Source of the DNA: Canna indica | Taxonomy: Eukaryota > Streptophyta > Magnoliopsida > Zingiberales > Cannaceae | Assembly (NCBI GenBank): GCA_034359265.1 | Contig: CP136892.1 | Span: 15,920,501-15,984,500, forward strand | Length of the DNA stretch: 64,000 nucleotides | Direction of reading: 5' to 3' | Part shown: piece by piece, positions 9,206 to 19,628 of the stretch | Position numbering within the stretch: position 1 is the stretch's first letter | Layout: each line of letters starts with the position of its first letter | The notes under the pieces: generated by a model | The model's database searches: none | What the model saw: only the letters and a program-made list of their open reading frames with translations | Told to the model about the DNA's origin: nothing | Position numbers and translations under genes: made by a program

Positions 9206-10654
9206 ATGGAGGCTAGAGGTAGTTCGGGTGTCAGGACTGCCTTCAGAGGTGGACGCCGAGGTCGAGGCCGAGGCCGTGGCGGTAGGCAGTCTGCGCAGAC
9301 TCGGAGGGTTAGTCCAGTTCCGGCCAGAGTCGAGCCAGACCTGGCAGATGATGTTCCTTTGGCTCAGTTTCAGCGTCGGGCATGCTCGAGCCGTAGACCC
9401 GGCCGGAGTAGCACTCGGGGTGGCCGAGCGAGAGGACAGACCGAGCAGATGGAGCCCCAGCAGCAATCCGATTCTGAGTTCGATTCTGACTCAGCTTATA
9501 GTGAGGATTCACCTTCTGAGATGTCTGCTGGAGATGCTTCAGAGGATTCACCGGTGCAGCCGAAGCCAGTAGCTCGGCATGACGCAGTACAGCCTGAGTC
9601 TCTCGAGAGGCGGAAGGTGAACCGTCTGAATCAGTTTCTGCGCCTAGGGAGAGGCAAATTCGACAGTTTTACTGGGACCACCGACCCTGCAGTGGCTCAG
9701 TCGTGGGTCAGCGAGGTGGAGCGGGCCTTTGGTGTATTGGGCTGTCCTGAGGAGGAGCGGGTCGGTTTTGTAACTTACTGCTTTACTGGAGAGGCTTTGG
9801 TTTGGTGGGAGATGCAGCAGAGGCTACTGAGAGGGAAGACGATCTCTTGGAAGAGATTCTTGAAGATATTCTTCAAGAAATATTATCCAGCTACCTATGC
9901 GAGGCAGAAGTTGCAGGAGTTCATTCAGTTGCGTCAGGGGACGAGGCGAGTGGTAGAGTATGCCAGCGAGTTTGATGCACTCACGAGGTTCGTCCCAGAC
10001 TTGGTGTCTTCTGATAGCAGGAGGGCAGAGTTCTTCTTCGGTGGACTGAACAACTCCATCAAGGGATTGATGGCTAGTGTCGGGCTTGGGAGCTATGGCA
10101 GAGTTCTGAGGCGGGCGCTTCGGGCGGAGGCGACTCATGACGAGATGTTCCCCAACCGTCAGCTGGTGGAGGCCAGCTAGCCAGCTCAGACGCAGAGTCA
10201 GGGTGGCAGAGAGTGCAGAGATGGTGACAGAGGATTTGGTCAGCCGCAGGCCAAGAGGGCCAGATCAGCACCGACCCAGTCTCAGGCATCTTCACGACCT
10301 ACTCATCAGTCGGGAGGTCAGTCGAGCCGAGGTCAGTTCCATTGCTTTAAGTGTGGGGATGCTTCCCACTCTGTCAGGGACTGCCCGCAGTCGCAGAGTT
10401 TGTGCTTTAGTTGTAAGCAGCCAGGCCACATCAGTAGAGATTGTCCGACTAGGCAGCAGGCAGGGGGCCAGAGCTCTCAGCAGCAGCGGCAGAGAGGCCC
10501 GCAGCAGAGCATCCAGCAGTCTGCCAGAGTCTTCGCTCTATCCCAGGAGCAGACTCAGGGAAATGTTCGTGTTGACCAGCATGATCTTCCGGAGACAGGT
10601 ATTCAAATTTGGAGGACCAAATTTTTTTTAGGTGGGGAGGATGTTATACCTTGA
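9206..10654 (+). pseudogene. Ty3/gypsy gag with one in-frame UAG
   Basis: The frame opens at ATG 9206 with an Arg/Gly-rich N-terminus. The retrotransposon gag domain follows: a KFDSFTGTTDPAVAQSWVSE-type segment near 9655-9715, then ALVWWEMQQ, then FKKYYPATYARQKLQEFIQL. A TAG at 10178-10180 stops it after 324 codons. The same frame then continues without another stop through two zinc knuckles, CFKCGDASHSVRDC and CFSCKQPGHISRDC (10342-10449), to 10654, where it has already run into the LTR. One UAG with otherwise clean downstream coding sequence looks like a recent nonsense change or a readthrough site; the first is more likely in a deleted element. Confidence 0.85.
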
Positions 10655-13016
10655 ATATTTTTGGGCCTAATTGTGAAAATATTTCTTAGAGGGGGTTGTT
10701 TGCAAAATGCAAATCCTATTTAAATGAGCCCTAAACCCTCTCTAATCCTTTCTTTTCTCTCTCGGTTCCTGTAGCAGCAGCGGTCATCGGAGGATTTTGA
10801 GGGCATCGACGGCGAGAAGATCTCCGGTGAATCGGAGTTCGGAGGAGATTCCGGTAGGATTCTTATACTCTTCCTTGTTATTCTCGTCTAGGGTAATCAA
10901 CGTTGTTGGATGAGATTCTGGGATTGATTCTTGTCGTCGATTTGGATTTTCGCAATGTTGCGAGATTTGATGCGATCTGCTGTATCTTTCGTTCGTGTTT
11001 TCTCGTCGTCTTGGTGATTGTCTACCGAGTTGTTGCTCCGATTGGCACTGTTCATGCGATGGCTCGGCCACATGACAGTGTCGTCCTCCGATGTTGTGCG
11101 CGAGGTCGCCGCTGCTGGGCGCGTTGCCGCCGAGCGTGGTATCGCCGCGTACCATGTCGCCAGGCGCGTCGTCGCCCTGCGCGACATCGCGCGAGGGGCG
11201 GCATCGCCCTGATCTGGGATCGCCCCTTCCCCTCCCTGTCGTTGCCGTCTGTTAGTAGGGGGCAGCAACGATCTTGGTATCGATCGGCGAGCCGTTGTTG
11301 CCGATCGGCGATGGCAACCCAGCAGGCGTCTGCGCGAGGGGTGAAATCGCCGTATTAGGCGGCTAGCGCCCTGCTTCTTTCGTCGCCGCTTGTCCTCAAT
11401 GGCGGCAGCGCTGATCGATGGCGTCGATCGGTGAACTACCCTCGCCGGTCGGCGATCGCGTCGTTCTTGTTCGTCGGCCGATCGGATCCAGCAGGTGCTG
11501 GCGGCCGCGGGACGAAGGAGACGCGGGTGAAGATGAAGGGGGTAGAGTAGTTTATATCAGTGTTATGTTATTGTATCAGTGTTACTTTTGTATATAACAG
11601 GTGTTATATTTAGATAGTAGTATGATATATCTTATATCAATTGGGTTTTTATTATAAGTGTATAACACTGTTATATGTGATTAGATGCCGCTGTGAATGT
11701 TATGATAGGTGAGGTTATGATATTTAGGTTCGTAGCACTGTTACGAACATTCGTAACAGTACCCTAATTAAGTTGATATTTTGAGATAATTGTTGATATT
11801 TAAAAGATTATTTTGAGGCTTTTTAGTGGGTCAAAATAATCATATTATATATGAATTTGGATCTACTCGTCGCCCCGAATTCATTGGCGGGGTCAGTTTT
11901 ATCATATGGCTTTCGGATGTTGAAAACAGTATGCGTTTTGCCTCGTTTTGCGTGTCGGGCCGAAAAATATTATTTTATCGGTTTTCATGGTTTCTACCCG
12001 AGTTGTTCTGTTGTTGTAGTTGTTGTCAAGGTGAATCTCATCCTAGATCGGTTGTTACCCTATGTCGAAATATATCTTGTTGTTCTATTCCATTGAAAGT
12101 TGATATCTACTGTTGTTGAAACTCTTTATGCATATTTTGTTAATACATGTTGCCAGCATGATGTTGTTATATGCATATTAGTTGAGGATGCTAGTTTAGA
12201 CGTTGCATGTCTTATGCTGTTGTTTATTTACTTAATGCATACATGAGGACATGACTACTAGCATTATATTGGTTGAGTTGTAGTAGATGAGTTGTTGACA
12301 TATGCATAGTTGATCTACTTTTGGGCGATAGCCCTGGACACGTTGATATATTGCCCAAGGTGTAGGGCAAGTGACACCGGTGATCACCTATTTATCACAC
12401 GGGTTGTGTGATCGGCGTCGAGGTGTTAGACGTCGGCGGACTACCATTTTTGGATAGTCGCGTCTCTAGCTGGAGCGGGCTTGAGGTGCCACTCTCGAGG
12501 TGCGAGAGTGCGGGGGAAACCCAATGTCCACTACGCTCTTGATTGGGTTTATGACGCATACTCATATAGATGATAGTTGACATAGTTGACATAGTTGATT
12601 TATATAGGTGCATCGAGTAGATGGTTGAATTATATCTTTCGTTGTACGCATGGCATCATAGCATCTTGTTGAAATCCTGCTCAGCCTTCTGCTGATGTTG
12701 TTGTTTTTGCCTCAGATCCTCAGGTATGACGGCATTATCTTATGGGGGTAGCTAGAGTTCTGGAGGAGGAGGAGACGTCTTCCGCACAGCATTTAGTTTC
12801 CTAGTTTATTAGTTGAACTTTGCATTTTTAGCTAGACTCTAGAATTTATTGTTCATTTTGGACTGTTGAGCTTTTATTATTGTCGGGTTGGATATTCGAT
12901 TTGAATCTGGTTGTAAATTTAAATTCAGTCCATAAATTGTTGGTTGTTCTGTTGCTAGTTGCGCTTCTCCTAGGTGAGGTCCCTTATACAGGGATAAACC
13001 TAGGCGGGGCGTAACA
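10642..13016 (+). repeat. 3' LTR of the Ty3/gypsy remnant
   Basis: A 2375-bp segment bounded by TGTTATACC and CGTAACA, preceded by a polypurine tract. It contains a GC-rich island (about 11040-11520) whose open frames look like shadows. The end CCTAGGCGGGGCGTAACA is typical of Del/Tekay LTR ends. Confidence 0.75.
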
Positions 13017-13880
13017 ACTAAGATTAGACAGAAGATACTACAAATATTTTTTTCCCTCTTCTATTTTGCCTTTGTATTCAATAGGCAGAAAAGACCACTA
13101 AGGTTTGATAAAACTTTATATATGTATTAAAACAATAAAGGTAATATTGTAAATTTATTTTGAACGAATTTTTATAATTTTTTTCACCCTCATTCAACTC
13201 CAAATCGGGGTTGAAAAAAATTAAAGTTTGGAGGAAAATCAAGGTAAATAATCTCCCCCCCCCCCCCCCCCCCCCCCCCCAATTTTTAGACCCATTATAC
13301 TAAGCAATGTTATTATAAATTTTATCCAAGTGCTTGTTACCCAAATTAAACCATACATATCACATCTGATAAGATAGTTATGTTTAATATATTCACTAGA
13401 CACTTGAGGCTTAATTATTTACTTCATGGGATAAAGGGAGATAAATTTTAATTCATTATTCTTTTTTGTAATTGTAAGTTGGAAAATTTTATTAAATAAA
13501 AATATATATAGGTGTAGTTTGTATCACTAATTACTCTAAGAATGAATCTCAATCCTTACGTTCGGCATTGCTATCGGCAAGGGAGAGCCTAGCAATGATA
13601 TGTACTAAGAGGACAAAGATTCACAATCTCATGGAAAGATATTGTCAATGTAATGTAATGCATCGAGGCCACTCATGCAAGCACCTACATCATAGATGAT
13701 GTAGTTGGATATAATATCAGAAGAGGTAGACTTATCCTCAAATAATCGGATGCTCTGATCACGCTAGAGGTGATAAATAGTTGCTGTGAGCAAAAGTTCC
13801 CTTGCTTTTCTCGTAGGTGTAGAAGTGTAGAACCGTCGAAGTGTTGCAATAGTAATTGCACATCAAGAGACCTAAAAAAT
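13017..13880. other. unassigned intergenic DNA
   Basis: No gene or clear transposon end is seen apart from the poly-C tract. Sequence from about 13550 onward may belong to the LINE fragment that follows. Confidence 0.5.
13255..13280 (+). repeat. poly-C tract
   Basis: 26 consecutive C residues in otherwise AT-rich DNA. The length is likely to be unreliable in any assembly. Confidence 0.95.
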
Positions 13881-13894
13881 CGTAAAGGGGTCAT

Positions 13895-14050
13895 GTCATA
13901 TGTGTGAAGGACATCCTGGAAGAAGATATGGTCAATGCTTTCACTTTCTTGTCTAACATAGATGACATATTAGGCCCTCGCTAAGGGCTTCCCCCAAGCG
14001 TGCAATCGGTCATGTAGAAACTTGCCTCCAAAAAGCCAAGATAAAAAAAT
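13895..14050 (-). pseudogene. LINE fragment, reverse-transcriptase zinc-binding (zf-RVT) region
   Basis: The minus strand reads WLFGGKFLHDRLHAWGKPLA, a stop, then a region ending in ESESIDHIFFQD. This matches the W-x-K-L...R-L-x-x-W-G...E-S-x-D-H-L-F-F-x-C pattern of the zinc-binding domain C-terminal to the reverse transcriptase in plant L1-like LINEs. The metal-binding cysteines are mostly lost. Low-quality coding traces extend on both sides (13550-14200). Confidence 0.5.
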
Positions 14051-14739
14051 GTCTTGGAAAATGACCTTTGAATCATAGAAGGCTAGACCAAAGAACAGTA
14101 GGTGCTGAAGATAGCAGGCTGGCATAAGAACTACAAAGAGTAAATGGTCCTATAGGAGACGACAACCATGTCGTCATCACTAATGTAAAGCACCTCAATG
14201 CTTGGTAATTGATGCAAGACTTTCTATACCATAATATAGTATTGATATTATATCGTGTGAATACCGAATTTAAAAAATTAAATTTAATATTATTTATTAT
14301 TTATTATCATATCATATTCAGTAAAACAAATGAACCATCAATATCCAAGAGGCAGAGGCTTTTATTGAGAAGAGATAGTTACATGACAATGGCAACTGAA
14401 ACCATAACATCATACAATAGTCCTCTAGAAAGCAACCTTACTAGAAGAAGTTTTAGACAGAAACATTCTGATTGCCCTTGAGGAAATCTCAAAATGATGA
14501 ATATACCCCTTAAGTTCAAAAGGTGATTGAAGGCATGTTTAAAATCAGCAACATTCAAATGTTGTGTAAATAGGTGCACTTCTATTATAAGTTAATAAAA
14601 GTGTAAGGCAAGATGATCACTTATGACCTTACCTATTCATAATTCTCCAAGAGCTGCTCTCCTTATTACTGGATATATATATCAATTTCTAATGGATTGA
14701 TCAAGGCTGTCAAGTACAAGGAAATCTGCAAGTCATTTA

Positions 14740-15042
14740 TTCTTTGTTGACTTATTCTTTGCCTATGACATACTCATTATTATTAAAAGAAACATGAGAT
14801 CTTGTCACCAGTTACAGGAGGTCCTGGATATTTATTATGAAGCTACAAATCAAAGAACATATAAAATGAAGTCTGAAATCTTGAGGCCAAGCAAATGTCA
14901 AACTAAACTCAAATCGGATATCTGCTATTTTTTTGGAATCAAAGGAGGCTTACCTATGAAGTACCTTCGGCCCTTCATTGATTCAAAAAGATTAATTTGC
15001 AATAATCAAGGAATGTTATTAGACAAAGTTATGAATAAATAA
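14740..15042 (+). pseudogene. LINE reverse transcriptase fragment
   Basis: The plus strand reads LFFAYDILIIIK (14755-14790), the catalytic F-A-D-D motif with the first Asp changed to Tyr. It is followed by a long open stretch with Q-E-V-L-D-I-Y-Y...T-N-Q-R...K-S-E-I and GGLPMKYL, as in L1-type LINE reverse transcriptases. It ends at the old copia LTR beginning near 15050. Orientation is opposite to the zinc-binding fragment at 13.9 kb, so the two are separate fragments or were rearranged. Confidence 0.6.
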
Positions 15043-16109
15043 GCAGTTGGTCCTGTAAGTTGAATGACCTACATTAAATGATGCTAAAAACTTAATTTAA
15101 ATATGATTTAATTAATTCTTGATTACTTAAACAATTCACAAATTGAATAACAAGTAGAAGCAAGTAAGTATAGCAATTAAGCAAAAATCACAATAGATAA
15201 TGCAAACATGAGATTTATAGTGGTTCGGTCTCAATGCCTACTCCACTATCTGAGCACCCCCGCTTAGAATTGTCAAACTCTAATTTACTAAATTAAAGTG
15301 TTTCCTTTATAATGATGGCCTTTTCACGGAAAGTCTTCGCTCTCACACCGAAGGCACTTTCACACTCGAAAGTCTTCGTCTTCCTACCAAAAACACTCTT
15401 CCACCTCAACCATAAGGACAATATAACTAATCATAGCAAACTAATGCCTTGTTTGGGTGAGGTGCAGCATGATTTAGTAATGTATAGTATGATATAGTAC
15501 TATATGGTATGATACTATAATTATTGTTTTAATGTTTGGGAAGATAGTATACTACTAGAAAGATGGGCATCAGCAACGGCTGATGCCGTTGCTGAGCCGT
15601 TGCAATGCAGCCGTGGCAGAAAATCGCGTTGCTGATAACTTAGCAACGGATCAGCAACGGCCGCTCGGGCCGTTGCTAAAAATATTATCAGCAACGGTTT
15701 TGCCACGGACGTGGAGCCGTTGCTGATAACATTAATAGCAACGGCCGATGAGCCCATAGCAACGCCGTTAGTAAAAGGCCGTCGCTAAGCCGTTGCTGTA
15801 GGTCATCAGCAACGGCTTTCCCACGGATGGCCGTGGGAAAGCCGCTGCTGATGATGTGAACCTGGTAACGAAAAAAATTAAAATTTAAAATTTCCATTGA
15901 TACATTGATACATTATCTGATACATAACTCACACACCCATACACTCATACACACATCACAAATACACCAAGATATACATCAAAACAATTATATTTATATT
16001 GATAATTATCCACAATAGTATAAAAACTATTCAAATGCAAAATTGAAGTATCAATATCCAAACAAAATAAATTAAACAAGTCCAATATCTCAGTAACAAA
16101 GTCAATATA

Positions 16110-17640
16110 AAAAAAATCTCACGATGACGATGGAGGATGGTCTGGATCATATGGCGGGGTCTGGAGTGCTTGAGTGTACACCGACGTGGACTGACTCGAG
16201 GACGATGGATTAGATGATGCCGAAGAGATGCCTGCTTCGGGATGACCTGACATGTTGCGTAGCATAGCATGCATCTCCGCCATCATCTGACTCTGACGCG
16301 CGACCATCGCCTCTAGAGTCCTTATTCTGCTACTATGATCATAACTGGATCTAGAGGTGGACGGCCGCTCACCAGTGACCGGAGGGGTCGGTGCCCCAAG
16401 TGGCCCTAGTACGGCTCGCGCATGACCACTATCTGCAAAGCCATATACGCGGCCATGGTCCCAGCCACCTGCGGCCTCGACCCACGTTGCTCGTCAAAGT
16501 CCTCGAGGGTGCCCCCGCGCTGCACCACCGTCTGGCTGTAGGTCTCTTACTCGAGTTTGATTTTTTGTTTAATATTTATCATAAAACTTAAATTATAAAT
16601 ATATAATGAATAATTTAAACAAATATATAGTTACCATAATGTATGCAGCGCGATTGTCGATGTACTCCCCCGTCCCATGTGCTCGACGGTGAGTCCGTTC
16701 AAACACCGTCACCGGGGAGGGTCGCCGGACAGTCCCGTCATCCGACACCGTCGTCTACATTTACAAAACAAATACATTAATTAGTACACATAGTAACAAA
16801 TAAAATATATAATTAAAAGATATACTTACCATACGGTTCGCGTGCACTGCAAATGCAACAGAGCCGCCGGTGTGACGCGCTGCTCCCCCCGACATGCGAT
16901 TTCTAGCCACATTCCGAGAAACCTCCTGCCATCGATCCGTCGACCATTTTCCCACGAACTGGTCCCATATATCTGAAGTAATCCAATCGGGGCTGTATCC
17001 CCGAGTCTCCGCGATGTTAGTGGTCCCAGCTCAGGCCATCGCTTGGGACCGAGCCTGCCACAGCTGCCCGTTGTACCTCGCACGGGAAATAGCCTCCCAT
17101 GCAGCGTAAATGAATGGCCTCTAGTCCTCGGCCCATGTAAAGCGAGCCTGCAAAATAATAATATCAGTACCAATATTAATCATCATACATGTAAAAAAAA
17201 TAATAATACGTGTCTCAAACTCGCGCCATAACATGTCGACGTGCTCGCTAGGCACGTGAGACCACGTAGGCCATGCCCCGTGCATGTATCGTTGAATAGT
17301 AGAAGAAATGCTCCTCGGCACTTCTTCTTGCTCGAACTTGCACAACAAAAATAAATTTTAATATTATATTATGATATAATGAATTTGTAATGATTCATAA
17401 TTCATGATATATTACCGTTCCCCAATCACGCTAATAAATCTACGTGACTCTGTGGCTAGTGGAGGCTGCCACCTGTTCGGCCCACGTGGCCGCCTGCGTC
17501 TGGATGTACTAGCCTCGGCAGTATCATCGGCATGAGGATCAACAACATGAGGATCAGCAGCATGAGTAAGTGTAGGAGTCTCACCGATCGAAGACTCCGA
17601 AGCTCTCCTCCGACGATAACCACGACTAGACATATCTGTC
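16110..17640 (-). pseudogene. TNPA-like (Ptta/En/Spm plant transposase) pseudogene of CACTA 1
   Basis: Exon-like pieces on the minus strand, in order: MSSRGYRRRRASESS...RPRGPNRWQPP...RRFISVIG (17633-17412); EEVPRSISSTIQRYMHGAWP with SHVPSEHVDMLWREF (about 17330-17215); TWAED...IYAAWEAISRARYNGQLWQA (about 17135-17060) through ITSDIWDQFVGKWSTDRW and RNRMSGGAARHTGGSVAFA (16985-16840); a VFERTH-type exon near 16640-16755; and a C-terminal region with MMAEMHAMLRNMSG (16110-16307). The family is the regulatory subunit-like protein that binds subterminal repeats. Stops and a shift between pieces suggest it is inactive. Confidence 0.75.
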
Positions 17641-17894
17641 GAATAGACATATAATCAGATTATTGTATAAATAGTAGAGATATATTTAATAAAATATATA
17701 CTTTACAATTATTCCTCATCATCTGAATAATAGTCATTCGTTAATGTATGTTGCGAAATTTAGGAAGTACGTTACGCCTAATCGAAACTCATTCGTTAAA
17801 GCTCCACGATCAAGACGTCGGTACATCCAACTTCGATCAGCCAACATGATTCTGTCAATCAATGACAATTTCTTTGGTTAATGTCTTTAGGTGA

Positions 17895-18140
17895 GATTGT
17901 CTTATTTCATTTGGGATTTATATTATTTATATTGCACTAAGTACTTATTTTAACCGCTAACTTCATTCTAAATTTCGACAGCATCTCCCTACAGTTCTCC
18001 GAATACGCATATCATTTGGGCGCGTATCGGAGAACAAGAGAGATGTTGCCGAAATTTAGAATAATTAGTTAACAGTTAAAATAAAAACGTAAGTGCAGTA
18101 CAAATAACTATATTCCCAAATTGTCCAATCAGGGACAATT
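17895..18140. repeat. long inverted repeat (hairpin) inside CACTA 1
   Basis: Arms of roughly 95-115 nt face each other around a short loop near 18000-18015. Examples of pairing: ATTCTAAATTTCGACAGCATC (17967-17987) with the complement of GATGTTGCCGAAATTTAGAAT (18041-18061), and GTTCTCCGAATACGC (17995-18009) with GCGTATCGGAGAAC (18022-18035). Pairing extends outward through TTTTAACCGCTAAC and TTGGGATTTATA segments with mismatches. Confidence 0.8.
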
Positions 18141-18310
18141 CAAGAATTGTACGTCGTATAAAAGAACATCTACTTCTTTTACACGAACATACAATCCCCG
18201 AATGGATCTAAGGTTTTGCTAAATCATATCCGACTCGTCGATGCGTACGTGAAACATATCAACTCGTCGGATGGATGATTATTTTCTAAATGTTTCGAGA
18301 CAGTTTGAGT

Positions 18311-18490
18311 CCATATTGGATAATTCCGACACGAGTCCAAATTAGACGATTTCGGCAAGAGTCCGAAGTGGATGATTCCGGCGCGCATCCGAAGTGGACG
18401 ATTCCAGCGCGCGTCCGAAGTGGACGATTCCGGCGTGTGTCCGAAGTGGACGATTCTGGCAAAATGCCGAAGTGGACAATTCCGAAATTA
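18311..18490 (+). repeat. 26-bp tandem repeat inside CACTA 1
   Basis: About seven units with an exact 26-bp period. The anchor CCGAAGTGGACGATTCCGG recurs with CC at 18311, 18337, 18363, 18389, 18415, 18441 and 18467. It lies near the 5' end of the CACTA transcription unit, between the hairpin and the subterminal repeats. Confidence 0.92.
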
Positions 18491-19628
18491 ATCTAAACCC
18501 TAATAATTAATCTAAATAATTAATTAACATATAAATAAAAAAATAAAAAATCATAAATCTACTCTTTCCGGCGCCGGCGTACAATGTTCGGACAGTGTGT
18601 CCGGACACTGTACAAGATCCGGCGGCGGCCATCGGCCGACCGCCGCCGGCCAAAACCCTAAAATAGGGTTTCAGTCGGATTTCCCGCTGGCCGCAACGGG
18701 AAGAGACGGCCGGGCGGCGATGAATACCTGAAATCGGCGGTCGAGGACGGACGACAGCGTCGGCAGTGGCAGCTCGGCGTCGGCAGCGGCGGCGAGAGGC
18801 GGGAGGAGGAGGCGGCGGTGGCAGCAGCGGGAGGAAGAAGGGTCGGGCGCGATCTGCGACCTATATAAACTTATCAGCAACGGCTCACTCGCCCGTTAGA
18901 AAGCCGTTGCTAATAAGTGATCATCAGCAACGGCTCACTTGTCCGTTAGAAAGCCGTTGCAGATACAACATATCTGCAACGGCTTGAGCGGCCGTTGCTG
19001 AAGACTCAATTTCTAGTAGTGAGGTATGATTAAATAATATATTTTTATTTGGTTTGATGGTATGATATGGTTCCTCAAATAATAAAATGGCTAGAATGAC
19101 CTCAAATATAGAAATTCATGTAAAATTATATATATTAAATTCAATTTTTGGGTCAAAACATTAGCACAAAAGTTAAAATGTAGCTTATTCTAGTACACAT
19201 AAACATCAAATATACAAGAACCTGAAATAAATAATATATATAATACAAAAGATAAAAGGTATAGTGTCAAGACTTGTTAGGACCGAAAAGATTTATGTTA
19301 AAAGAATAGCAAGAAAGAATATGGTGTCTTGTTGCTTGCAAAGAAGATAGTTGCTCCAAAAGAACCAGCGTATAAAGGAAGAAACCAGAAGGAAGTCAAA
19401 GCATAATAAAAGGAAAACAAAAGTACCGATGGATAAAGGAAGAAGACGAAGTTATAGGATGGGTACTTTAGGAATCAAATCGGTGGTTTCAACAATCACA
19501 CAAAATCTATGATTTTTAAATCATGAGATTACAATATCATACCATGACCACTTATTGAAAGTTTTACCAAACATAAAATTAAACAATACCATACCATGGT
19601 AAACCATACTCTACCATGAAACAAACAA

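Larger units (their letters stand above)
9206..13016 (+). mobile_element. Ty3/gypsy retrotransposon remnant: gag plus 3' LTR, pol deleted
   Basis: A gag frame starting at 9206 runs through two CCHC knuckles. Within about 60 bp it is followed by a polypurine tract (AGGTGGGGAGGA, 10630-10641) and then a long LTR starting TGTTATACC. Protease, reverse transcriptase, RNase H and integrase are absent, so roughly 3-4 kb was lost between about 10560 and 10620. The 2.4-kb LTR and the gag type suggest the Del/Tekay chromovirus lineage. No 5' LTR is visible upstream, so this is a 3' portion of an element. Confidence 0.85.
15550..19021 (-). mobile_element. CACTA element 1 (En/Spm-type), non-autonomous
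   Basis: Ends are TACTACTAGAAAG (15550; the canonical first C is now T) and TTTCTAGTAGTG (19010-19021). Both ends are packed with subterminal repeats of GCAACGGC/GCCGTTGC (15570-15850 and 18870-18990), the usual transposase-binding arrays. The interior carries a TNPA-type pseudogene on the minus strand but no TNP2 transposase. A 3-bp target duplication is not evident (GTA versus AGG), so one end has drifted. Confidence 0.85.
15442..19628. mobile_element. Harbinger-like terminal-inverted-repeat element, interrupted
   Basis: The left end is TGCCTTGTTTGGG (15442-15454) and the right end ...CATGAAACAAACAA (about 19615-19628), imperfect inverted repeats around CTTGTTTGG. Both arms are rich in GGTATGATA / TACCATACCATGG motifs. 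TAA on the left (15439-15441) and TAA after the SIRE-type insertion (about 27276-27278) fit a 3-bp TAA duplication of PIF/Harbinger type. The left arm is 15442-15549 and the right arm 19022-19628; a CACTA element sits between them. Confidence 0.55.

Noticed and set aside
9824..10138. Open frame on the minus strand inside gag
   Set aside because: It is the antisense shadow of a clearly conserved gag domain.
10903..11358. Open frames in the GC-rich part of the gypsy LTR
   Set aside because: Several overlapping frames on both strands, no motif, and position within an LTR argue for composition effects.
18671..18987. Gly/Arg-rich and Ser-rich open frames near the CACTA 1 right end
   Set aside because: Low-complexity GGC-repeat translation in subterminal DNA; no domain, both strands open.
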